Of a stretch of DNA of 47,269 nucleotides, positions 34,772 through 41,485 are shown piece by piece. Both the position numbers and the translations under genes were made by a program. This DNA is from Elusimicrobia bacterium GWB2_63_16 (GTDB lineage Bacteria; Elusimicrobiota; Elusimicrobia; Elusimicrobiales; UBA9959). The notes below the pieces were generated by a model. The model did not search any database. It was not told the origin of the DNA and worked only from the letters and a program-made list of their open reading frames with translations. The number at the start of each line of letters is the position of its first letter. Position 1 is the stretch's first letter. The DNA is taken from contig MGTZ01000048.1 in NCBI GenBank assembly GCA_001799715.1, positions 1,747 to 49,015 on the forward strand. Reading direction: 5' to 3'.

Positions 34772-36040
34772 ATGAACGGCCTTATCCTGTGCCTGGCCCT
34801 GCTGCTGCCGGCCCCCGCCGGGGCCTACCCGCATGACGCCGCGCTGGGCGCCAAACTCAAGCGGGAGTTCGCCGTGCAGCTCTCCTCCTCCGCCGCCGGG
34901 CGGGAGCTTTACGCGCGCCTGGAGAAAACGAAGAAATACAAGGCCCTGCGCGTGCTGGTACGCCGCGACAAGGGGGACGCTTTCGCCTGGTTCGACCCGG
35001 ACGCCAACGCCGTCTATTTCAATTCCAGGTTCATCCTGAAGTTCTTCGACGCCAAGGGGTTCAGCGGGGCGCAGGTGGTGGAGGTGCTGTGGAGCAATAA
35101 GAAGGTGCGCGCCGAACTTGTGAAATACGCCCACCCCATCTACCTGCACGAGCTGGTGCACGCGCTGCAGTGCTACCTGTACCCCGAGTACCGGCAGGAC
35201 GCCGGCGCCAACCCGCTGGAATTCGAGTACGAGGCCTACCTCACCGAGGACATGTATATACACGAGCGCATGAAGGCGGATCCGGCCCTGTTGCGCGAGT
35301 TCATCCGCGGCAGCTACACCGATATTTATACCGACACCGTCTTCGGCACTTATTTCGACCTCTCCCTGGACCCCGAAAAATACCGCGAGAAGATCCGGCG
35401 CCACTACGAGGAGCGCCTGGGCGGCTACCTGAGCATGCACGAGGCGGCCGAAAAGCGGCAGGCCGGCCTGGCGGATTCCAAGATCCTGGCCTACGCCGGC
35501 GGCCGGGTGGGGGAATACGCCAAGGACAAGAAGTCCCTGGAGCGGCTGCGCCGGGAGAAGGCCGCCTACGCCGCCTTCCTGGAGGATTTCTACAGGTCCC
35601 GCTGGCCGGCTTTCAGCGCCGACGCGCTGCTTTTCGTGGGGGGGATAGCGCTGGAGGAGAAGAACTATCCGCTGGCGCTGGACTGCCTGGCCGTGGCCGA
35701 CGCCAACGCCGCGAAGCACGGGCTGACTCCGGAGGCGCTGGCCGCGCTCAAGACCAAGGGGGCCGTGGCCGTCCTGGAGGCCGCCGCCTTCGTGCGTGAC
35801 GAGCAGGCCAAAATGGACACCGAGACGCTGGCCCAGCACCTGAAGGCGCTGGAGCGGGCCTGCGGAGCCACCGGCCGCCCTTTCCCCGAGGAGCTGCGGA
35901 CCCTGCGCGCCGCGAACTACCCCAAGGCTATGCTGTTCTACTCCGAAAAACTATCGGCCGAGCGGGACCCCGCGCGCCGGGATTATTACAGGGAAAACCT
36001 GGACTTTTTCTCGGCCGGGGCCGCCTCGCCGCAGGATTGA
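34772..36040 (+). CDS. Putative secreted zinc metallopeptidase (HExxH)
   Basis: The 422-residue product has a signal peptide (MNGLILCLALLLPAPAGAYP). The HExxH motif is HELVHALQ (His126, Glu127, His130). About 22 residues later EFEYEAYLTED offers an E-x-E-A-like element that could supply the third zinc ligand, as in peptidase families with HELxHALQ...EGEA patterns. The C-terminal half is helical, with TPR-like stretches (LFVGGIALEEKNYPLALDCLAVADA). I do not recognise a named family and the substrate is unknown. It is transcribed from a leaderless-type promoter and is separated from the downstream BMC operon by its own gap and promoter. Confidence 0.72.
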   Translation: MNGLILCLALLLPAPAGAYPHDAALGAKLKREFAVQLSSSAAGRELYARLEKTKKYKALRVLVRRDKGDAFAWFDPDANAVYFNSRFILKFFDAKGFSGAQVVEVLWSNKKVRAELVKYAHPIYLHELVHALQCYLYPEYRQDAGANPLEFEYEAYLTEDMYIHERMKADPALLREFIRGSYTDIYTDTVFGTYFDLSLDPEKYREKIRRHYEERLGGYLSMHEAAEKRQAGLADSKILAYAGGRVGEYAKDKKSLERLRREKAAYAAFLEDFYRSRWPAFSADALLFVGGIALEEKNYPLALDCLAVADANAAKHGLTPEALAALKTKGAVAVLEAAAFVRDEQAKMDTETLAQHLKALERACGATGRPFPEELRTLRAANYPKAMLFYSEKLSAERDPARRDYYRENLDFFSAGAASPQD

Positions 36041-36060
36041 CCGCCTTTTCTCTTTTTTTC

Positions 36061-36089
36061 TTGAAACACGGGGTTTAATTAAGTAGATT
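36061..36089 (+). promoter_or_regulatory. Promoter for the aminotransferase / microcompartment operon
   Basis: TTGAAA (36061-36066), exactly 17 bases, then TAGATT (36084-36089). The leader is about 35 bases and carries GGGAGG (36121-36126) before ATG 36132. I saw no cobalamin riboswitch or other obvious leader structure. Confidence 0.6.
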
Positions 36090-36131
36090 ATTTTATAGGC
36101 GTAGCCGCATACCAGTCAGCGGGAGGAACTT

Positions 36132-37361
36132 ATGATCGACATCGCTAAGAACATCGCCACCACCCCCAGACGCACCAAAGCTTCGGTCATCCGCGAGCTG
36201 CTCAAGACCACCAACGTCCCCGGCATCATCTCCTTCGCCGGCGGCCTGCCCGCCCCCGACCACTTCCCCTACGATTTCGTCTCCGACGCGGTCAAGCGCA
36301 TCATGGACAAGAACGGGCGCGTGGCCCTGCAGTACGGCCCTACCGACGGCCTGCCGGAGCTCAAGGAAGAGTTCATCAAGTTCCTCAAGAAGTATGAGAA
36401 CATCGACGCCAAGCCGGAGAATCTCATTATTACCACCGCCAGCCAGCAGGCGTTGGACATGGTGGGCCGCCTGTTCATCGACGCCTCCGACCCCGTCCTC
36501 GTGGAGAAGCCCAGCTATATGGGCGCGCTGCAGGTGTTCCGCTCCTACGGCGCCGAGTTCATCGGCGTCAAGCTGGAGGACGACGGCATCAGCACCGTCG
36601 AGCTGGAGGAGAAGCTGCAGTGGCTGCACGACCAGGACGAGCATTACAAGTTCCTCTACCTCGTGCCGGATTTCCAGAACCCCAGCGGCGTGACGCTGTC
36701 CGAGGAGAAGCGCCGGAAGGTCATCGAGCTCTCCGAGAAATACAACGTGGCCGTGATCGAGGACTCTCCCTACCGCCAGATCCGCTTCGAAGGCACCGAG
36801 CCCAAGATGCTTTACCGCCTGGACAAAGAGACCCACAAGACCGACAACGTCATCTCGCTGTTCACTTTCTCCAAAACCTTCGCCCCCGGCCTGCGCCTGG
36901 GCATCATCCTCGGCCACCCGCAGATCATCAAGAAGATGGAGATCCTCAAACAGTCGCTGGACCTCTGCACGTCGAGCCTCAACCAGCTCATCGCCGCCGA
37001 GTTCCTGCGCACCGGCTACTTCGAAAAGCACATCGAAGTGGTCAAGAAAGATTACCGCATCAAGAAAAACGCCATGGTGAGCGCGCTGGAGAAGTACATG
37101 CCCGAGGGCGTCACCTGGACCAACCCGGAGGGCGGCCTGTTCCTGTGGGTGCGCCTGCCCGAGCAGATGAGCGCCGACGACATGTTCCAGGACGCGCTCA
37201 AGGAGAACGTGGCCTACGTGATAGGCTCGGCGTTCCACTCCGACGGCTCCGGCAAGAACACGATGCGCCTGAACTTCTCTTTCGCCACGCCCGAAAAGAT
37301 AGACGAGGGCATCAAGCGCCTGGCTGCCACGGTCAAGAAGCGCCTGGTCGGCGCCAGATAA
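36132..37361 (+). CDS. PLP-dependent class I/II aminotransferase (2-aminoadipate/LysN-like)
   Basis: The 409-residue protein has fold type I aminotransferase features: ISFAGGLPAPDHFP near the start, LQYGPTDGLPELKE, ITTASQQALDMV, the cofactor region LVPDFQNPSGVT and EDSPYRQIRF, and the PLP-binding lysine in TFSKTFAPGLRLG. It most resembles the LysN/2-aminoadipate or MocR-derived aminotransferase group; the substrate cannot be read from sequence. It has a strong GGGAGG ribosome binding site, and its stop lies 10 bases before the PduS-like gene. It therefore seems to be the first gene of the microcompartment operon, an unusual partner. It has no encapsulation peptide, so it is probably cytosolic. 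Confidence 0.88.
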   Translation: MIDIAKNIATTPRRTKASVIRELLKTTNVPGIISFAGGLPAPDHFPYDFVSDAVKRIMDKNGRVALQYGPTDGLPELKEEFIKFLKKYENIDAKPENLIITTASQQALDMVGRLFIDASDPVLVEKPSYMGALQVFRSYGAEFIGVKLEDDGISTVELEEKLQWLHDQDEHYKFLYLVPDFQNPSGVTLSEEKRRKVIELSEKYNVAVIEDSPYRQIRFEGTEPKMLYRLDKETHKTDNVISLFTFSKTFAPGLRLGIILGHPQIIKKMEILKQSLDLCTSSLNQLIAAEFLRTGYFEKHIEVVKKDYRIKKNAMVSALEKYMPEGVTWTNPEGGLFLWVRLPEQMSADDMFQDALKENVAYVIGSAFHSDGSGKNTMRLNFSFATPEKIDEGIKRLAATVKKRLVGAR

Positions 37362-37371
37362 AAATCACTGA

Positions 37372-38718
37372 ATGACCGATCTCTCGGCCGAATTCAGCCG
37401 CAGCCTGCGAGCCGCCGGAGTAGTCGGAGCCGGCGGCGCGGGTTTTCCCTCCTACGTGAAAGCGCAGGGCCGCGCCGAATTCGCGCTGGTCAACGCCGCG
37501 GAATGCGAGCCGCTGCTCAAGAAGGACCAGAAGATCCTGGAGTATTTCCCGGAGAAGGTCTTCGACGGGCTGGAACTGCTGATGCGGGCCGTCGGGGCTT
37601 CCAAAGGCGTGCTCGGCATCAAGAAGAAGCACGAAGAGATCATCCCGCGCCTCAAAGAGATCGCGAAGTCCCGCAAGAACATTTCCATCCTCGAGATGGG
37701 CGACTATTACCCGGCCGGCGACGAGCAGTGCCTGGTCTACGAGGCCACGGGCCGCATCGTGCCGCCCGGCGGCATCCCGCTGGAAGTCGGCTGTGTGGTG
37801 GCCAACGTGGAGACGCTCTATAACGCCTCCTTCGCCCCGCGCCCCGTCACCGAAACCTTCGTCACCGTGAACGGCGGCGTAAAGAAACCCGCCACCTTCC
37901 GCGTGCCCGTCGGGGTGACCTGGCGCGAGTGCGTGGAGAATTTCTGCGGCGGCTTCACGGTGAAGGACCCCGCGTATATCGACGGCGGGCCGATGATGGG
38001 TAAAGTGCAGACCGATTTCGACCTGCCGCTGGTGAAGGCCTCCGGCGGCATCATAGTGCTCCCGAAAGACCACCCCCTTATCGTCAAGAAGGCGCAGAGC
38101 CGCCAGACGTTCACCCGCATCGGCCGCTCCGCCTGCGACCAGTGCTCCTACTGCACCGAGTTCTGCCCGCGCTACCTGCTGGGCCACAACGTGCAGCCGC
38201 ACCGCGTGATGCGCACCATGCTATTCGCCGGCGGGCCCGAGCACAAGCTGCACAGCCAGTACGGCCTGCTCTGCTGCGAGTGCTCGCTGTGCTCGCTCTA
38301 CTCCTGCCCCGAGGGCCTGCACCCGCGCGAGGCCTGCGTCTCCGCCAAGGCGGACCTGCGCGAGCAGAAGGTCGGCTTCAAGAATTCGCCGCTCAATACC
38401 GGCAAAAAACCGGAGGTGCACCCGGTGCGGGATTTCCGCAAGGTGCCGGTCTCCAAACTGGTGCGCCGGCTCGGCCTGGAGGACTACAACAAGCCCGCCC
38501 CCTGGAACGCCGCCTCCTGCGCGCCGGCAAGCGTTAAGATTTTAATGAGCCAGCATATCGGCGTCCCCTGCGTCCCGGCGGTGAAAGAGGGACAGCGTGT
38601 GGAGAAGGGCGCCGTGGTGGGGGACGTTCCCGCCGACAAGCTCGGCTGCCCGGTGCACGCGAGCATCTCCGGCACCGTGCGCAAAGTAAACGAACGCTAT
38701 GTGGAGATAATCGCTTAA
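37372..38718 (+). CDS. pduS: PduS/RnfC-like flavin and iron-sulfur NADH oxidoreductase
   Basis: The 448-residue protein is homologous to PduS and to the RnfC/Nqo1 electron-input family. It has a Gly-rich nucleotide/FMN loop (GVVGAGGAGFPSYVK), NAAECEPLL, and two 4Fe-4S ferredoxin motifs: Cys255-x2-Cys258-x2-Cys261-x3-Cys265-Pro and Cys301-x2-Cys304-x2-Cys307-x4-Cys312-Pro. A C-terminal lipoyl/sandwich-like domain follows (VKEGQRVEKGAVVGDVP...HASISGTVRKV). In Pdu systems PduS reduces cobalamin, but no B12-dependent enzyme exists here. I infer that it oxidises NADH and passes electrons on, probably through the adjacent BMC-T with a pore cysteine. Confidence 0.9.
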   Translation: MTDLSAEFSRSLRAAGVVGAGGAGFPSYVKAQGRAEFALVNAAECEPLLKKDQKILEYFPEKVFDGLELLMRAVGASKGVLGIKKKHEEIIPRLKEIAKSRKNISILEMGDYYPAGDEQCLVYEATGRIVPPGGIPLEVGCVVANVETLYNASFAPRPVTETFVTVNGGVKKPATFRVPVGVTWRECVENFCGGFTVKDPAYIDGGPMMGKVQTDFDLPLVKASGGIIVLPKDHPLIVKKAQSRQTFTRIGRSACDQCSYCTEFCPRYLLGHNVQPHRVMRTMLFAGGPEHKLHSQYGLLCCECSLCSLYSCPEGLHPREACVSAKADLREQKVGFKNSPLNTGKKPEVHPVRDFRKVPVSKLVRRLGLEDYNKPAPWNAASCAPASVKILMSQHIGVPCVPAVKEGQRVEKGAVVGDVPADKLGCPVHASISGTVRKVNERYVEIIA

Positions 38719-38726
38719 GGTCCATT

Positions 38727-39275
38727 ATGCTAAATGCTATCGGAGGCGTAGAACTTTCCAGCGTGGCCAAGGGCATGGAAGCGGCCGACGCCATGCTTAA
38801 AACCTCGAATATTAAATTGATACTTTCGCGGTCCATCTGCGCGGGCAAGTATATAGCGCTGATAGCGGGCGATGTGGGCGCCGTCAACGCCGCCGTGGAA
38901 GCCGGCTCCGCGAAGGCGGCCCATTCCCTGGTGGACAGCTTCGTCATCCCCAACATCCACCCCGAGGTGTTCCCGGCCATAGAGGGCACCACCGTGGTGG
39001 ACGGGCTTGAGTCCCTGGGCATTATAGAAGCTTTCTCGGTCGCGGCCCTGATCGAGGCCGCAGACGCGGCGGTAAAGGCCGGCAATGTGAAACTGCTGGA
39101 GATACGCCTGGCCATGGCCCTGGGCGGCAAGGCTTTCGTTACTATGACCGGCAGCGTCGCCGCCGTTGAAACCGCCGTGGCCGCCGGCGCCGCCGTAGCC
39201 GGCAAAAAAGGCCTGCTGGTGGAGAAGGTGGTCATTCCCCAGCCCAGGCAGGAACTGCTGCGGGAGATCATTTAA
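38727..39275 (+). CDS. pduT: BMC-T shell protein, PduT-like, with Fe-S pore cysteine
   Basis: The 182-residue protein contains two tandem BMC domains (about 4-88 and 94-180), the second starting LESLGIIEAFSVAALIEAADA. Cys38, in SRSICAGKY, sits where PduT carries the cysteine that holds a 4Fe-4S cluster in the centre of the trimer pore. It immediately follows the PduS-like gene (8-base gap), as expected for an electron-transfer pair across the shell. The other BMC-T of the locus has Ser at this place. Confidence 0.93.
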   Translation: MLNAIGGVELSSVAKGMEAADAMLKTSNIKLILSRSICAGKYIALIAGDVGAVNAAVEAGSAKAAHSLVDSFVIPNIHPEVFPAIEGTTVVDGLESLGIIEAFSVAALIEAADAAVKAGNVKLLEIRLAMALGGKAFVTMTGSVAAVETAVAAGAAVAGKKGLLVEKVVIPQPRQELLREII

Positions 39276-39279
39276 TGCC

Positions 39280-39340
39280 GGGGACAGACGTCTTGTCTTT
39301 GGCGGCCAGGTTTTTTCAGACAGGGCAGACGTCTGTCCCC
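39280..39340. repeat. REP-like inverted repeat between pduT and tpiA
   Basis: Perfect 14-bp arms GGGGACAGACGTCT (39280-39293) and AGACGTCTGTCCCC (39327-39340) enclose 33 bases. The arms are not followed by a T-run. The sequence style recalls REP/RAYT-associated repeats that I remember from other genomes, but no search was possible. Confidence 0.75.
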
Positions 39341-39347
39341 AGTATTG

Positions 39348-39353
39348 TATAAT
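39348..39353 (+). promoter_or_regulatory. Possible -10 box upstream of tpiA
   Basis: An exact TATAAT in an AT-rich patch after the inverted repeat, with AAGGAG (39362-39367) before ATG 39377. No good -35 hexamer is visible, so an internal promoter is only possible. Confidence 0.35.
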
Positions 39354-39376
39354 TGATTAATTAAGGAGACTCGAAC

Positions 39377-40156
39377 ATGGCTTCCAACAAACGCGTTCCG
39401 ATGATAGCCGGCAACTGGAAAATGCACCTTACTTCCAAGGAGGCCGCCGACCTGGCCGCCGCCATGCGCAAAGGCCTGGACCCGGACCTGAAGCACGAAG
39501 TACTGCTCGCCCCCACTTTCACCAACCTGCACGCCGTCAAGGCCGCCATCGCCGGCTCCAAAATACTGCTCGCCTCCCAGGACGTGGCCTGGGAAGAAAA
39601 GGGCGCCTTCACCGGCGCGGTTTCCCCGGCCCAGATCATAGACGCGGGCTGCACGCACGCCATCATCGGACACAGCGAGCGCCGCAAGATCTTCCTCGAG
39701 ACCGACGAGGTCATCAACAAGAAGATGAAAGCCGCCATAAAGGCCAATATCGTCCCCGTGCTCTGCATCGGCGAGACGCTGGAGGAGCGCGAGAGCCAGC
39801 GCACCTACCGCGTGCTCGAGACCCAGCTGACCGGCGCCTTCGCCGGCATCACCGCCGCCGAGGCCGCCCGCGTGGTCATCGCCTACGAGCCCGTGTGGGC
39901 CATCGGCACCGGCAAGACCGCCACCCCCGACCAGGCGCAGGACGCCCATGTTTTCGTCAGGAAGCAGATGGAGCGCATTTACGGCAAGGATTACGCCGAG
40001 GCCGTGCGCGTGCTCTACGGCGGCTCCGTGAAGGCCGACAACGTGGACGAACTGATGGCGCAGCCCGACATCGACGGCGCGCTGGTGGGCGGCGAGAGCC
40101 TCAAGGCCGACAAGTTCCTGCGCGTGATACATTTCCAGACCGTGCTGAGCAGGTAA
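39377..40156 (+). CDS. tpiA: Triosephosphate isomerase
   Basis: The 259-residue enzyme interconverts glyceraldehyde-3-phosphate and dihydroxyacetone phosphate. Family motifs are complete: AGNWKMHLT with the catalytic Lys, GHSERR with the catalytic His, AYEPVWAIGTGKTA with the catalytic Glu and loop 6, and LYGGSVKADN and ALVGGESL for phosphate binding. There is no N-terminal encapsulation peptide. It lies 1 base before pduL. In this locus it would process the triose released by the aldolase, directing it into glycolysis. Placement of tpiA inside a microcompartment operon is unusual. Confidence 0.95.
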   Translation: MASNKRVPMIAGNWKMHLTSKEAADLAAAMRKGLDPDLKHEVLLAPTFTNLHAVKAAIAGSKILLASQDVAWEEKGAFTGAVSPAQIIDAGCTHAIIGHSERRKIFLETDEVINKKMKAAIKANIVPVLCIGETLEERESQRTYRVLETQLTGAFAGITAAEAARVVIAYEPVWAIGTGKTATPDQAQDAHVFVRKQMERIYGKDYAEAVRVLYGGSVKADNVDELMAQPDIDGALVGGESLKADKFLRVIHFQTVLSR

Positions 40157-40157
40157 A

Positions 40158-40790
40158 ATGGACGAGCGGCTGCTGAAAGAGATACTCGAGGACCTGAAAC
40201 TCCGGCAGGAGCGTTCCGCCCTGCCCGTCCCCGTGGGTATTTCCAACCGGCACGTCCATCTCACCAAGGAAGATTTCAAGACCCTCTTCGGCGCGGACTG
40301 CGACGACACGCGGCTCAAGCCGGTAAAGCAGCCTGGCCAGTACGCCTGCAACGAGCGGGTGACGGTGGAGGGGCCCAAGGGCGCCCTCAAGGACGTCCGG
40401 ATGATAGGCCCGTACCGCAAGTACAGCCAGGTGGAAGTCTCCCTGGGCGACGCGCGGCGCCTGGGCGTGGAGCCCCCGATACGCGACTCCGGCAAGCTGG
40501 AGAATACGCCCGGCATCCGGCTCGTCGGGCCCAAGGGGTCCGTAACGATCAGGCAGGGCCTGATCCTGTCCAAGCGCCACATACATTTCAACGTGAAGGA
40601 AGGCGCGGCGTATAAAGTTAAGGACGGCCAGGAAGTGCGCGTGCTTTGCGGCCGCGGCACGGAGCGGGAGACCATCTTCGAGCGGGTGCTGTGCCGCGTC
40701 TCCGACGCCTACTCGCTGGAGCTGCACCTCGACGTGGAAGAGGCCAACGCCGCCGGCCTCAGGAACGGCGACCCCGCGTTCATAGTCTGA
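40158..40790 (+). CDS. pduL: PduL-type phosphotransacylase
   Basis: The 210-residue zinc enzyme converts acetyl-CoA and phosphate to acetyl-phosphate and CoA, recycling CoA inside the shell. Two PduL domains show metal-binding NRHVHLT (about 30-36) and KRHIHFN (about 142-148). The first 18 residues (MDERLLKEILEDLKLRQE) form an amphipathic helix of encapsulation-peptide type, followed by a linker. It starts 1 base after tpiA, so the two are coupled. Confidence 0.93.
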   Translation: MDERLLKEILEDLKLRQERSALPVPVGISNRHVHLTKEDFKTLFGADCDDTRLKPVKQPGQYACNERVTVEGPKGALKDVRMIGPYRKYSQVEVSLGDARRLGVEPPIRDSGKLENTPGIRLVGPKGSVTIRQGLILSKRHIHFNVKEGAAYKVKDGQEVRVLCGRGTERETIFERVLCRVSDAYSLELHLDVEEANAAGLRNGDPAFIV

Positions 40791-40827
40791 TTTTCGGTAA
40801 TTTAGTTTAGGTTGACTGGAGGATAAA

Positions 40828-41112
40828 ATGGAAGCACTCGGAATGATAGAGACCAAGGGCCTCGTGGCCTGCGTGGAAGCCGCCGACGCCTCGGTGAAGG
40901 CCGCCAACGTTAAGATCGTCGGCTACGAGAAGATCGGTTCCGGCCTCGTGACCATCCTTTTCCGCGGCGAAGTGGCCGCCTGCCGCGCCGCCTGCGACGC
41001 CGGCGCCGCCGCCGCCCAGAAAGTGGGCGAGCTGGTGAGCGTGCACGTGATCCCGCAGCCCCACGGCGACCTGGAAGGCAAGCTGCCGATCAGCGACGCG
41101 AAGAAGAAGTAA
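40828..41112 (+). CDS. BMC-H hexameric shell protein (first copy)
   Basis: The 94-residue single BMC domain starts [20 protein letters not shown] and has the hexamer pore segment [11 protein letters not shown]. These proteins tile the facets of the shell. GGAGG precedes ATG 40828. A strong hairpin with a short T-run directly follows the gene. The C-terminus (SDAKKK) is short and basic. It is closely similar to the second BMC-H at 45512, both with the KIGSG pore. Confidence 0.96.
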   Translation: MEALGMIETKGLVACVEAADASVKAANVKIVGYEKIGSGLVTILFRGEVAACRAACDAGAAAAQKVGELVSVHVIPQPHGDLEGKLPISDAKKK

Positions 41113-41125
41113 ACCGGATCCGCGC

Positions 41126-41159
41126 GGCGCAGGGGGCTTCCGGCCCCCCGCGCCCTTTT
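41126..41159 (+). terminator. Terminator-like hairpin after the first BMC-H gene
   Basis: GGCGC-A-GGGGGC (41126-41137) pairs with GCCCCC-C-GCGCC (41143-41154), 11 pairs with one mismatch and a 5-base loop, followed by CTTTTC. Inside the operon it may act as a partial terminator or protect the upstream mRNA from 3' decay. Confidence 0.6.
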
Positions 41160-41175
41160 CCCTGACGGAGGAATC

Positions 41176-41484
41176 ATGCTATTCGCACGAGTAGTGGGCA
41201 ACGTGGTCTGCACCCGCAAGGACGACAAGCTCGTCGGCACCAAGCTGCTGATGGTGCAGCCGGTGGGCCTCGACGACAAGCCGCGCGGCAATACGCTCGT
41301 CGGCATAGACGCCGTGGGCGCCGGCACCGGCGAGCTGGTGCTGCTGGTGCAGGGCTCGAGCGCCCGCCAGACCAGCAAGACCGAGAACACCCCGGTCGAC
41401 TGCACCGTCTTCGCGATCGTCGACACGATAGAGAAGGACGGCAAGATAGTCTTCAAGAAATCTTCGGATAAGTTCCAGGACTAA
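41176..41484 (+). CDS. BMC-P pentameric vertex protein (EutN/CcmL), copy 1
   Basis: The 102-residue protein begins LFARVVGNVVCTRKDDKLVGTK and contains the EutN/CcmL core LMVQPVGLDD...GIDAVGAGTGELVLL and VDTIE. Pentamers of this family cap the shell vertices. GGAGG precedes the start. It ends 1 base before the aldehyde dehydrogenase gene. Confidence 0.95.
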   Translation: MLFARVVGNVVCTRKDDKLVGTKLLMVQPVGLDDKPRGNTLVGIDAVGAGTGELVLLVQGSSARQTSKTENTPVDCTVFAIVDTIEKDGKIVFKKSSDKFQD

Positions 41485-41485
41485 T

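Noticed and set aside
36041-37371. Cobalamin riboswitch before the PduS-like gene
   Set aside because: The leader is only about 35 bases and I saw no B12-box sequence. No B12 enzyme is encoded in the locus.
39280-39340. Rho-independent terminator between pduT and tpiA
   Set aside because: The arms are 33 bases apart and no T-run follows either arm. It fits a REP-like inverted repeat better.
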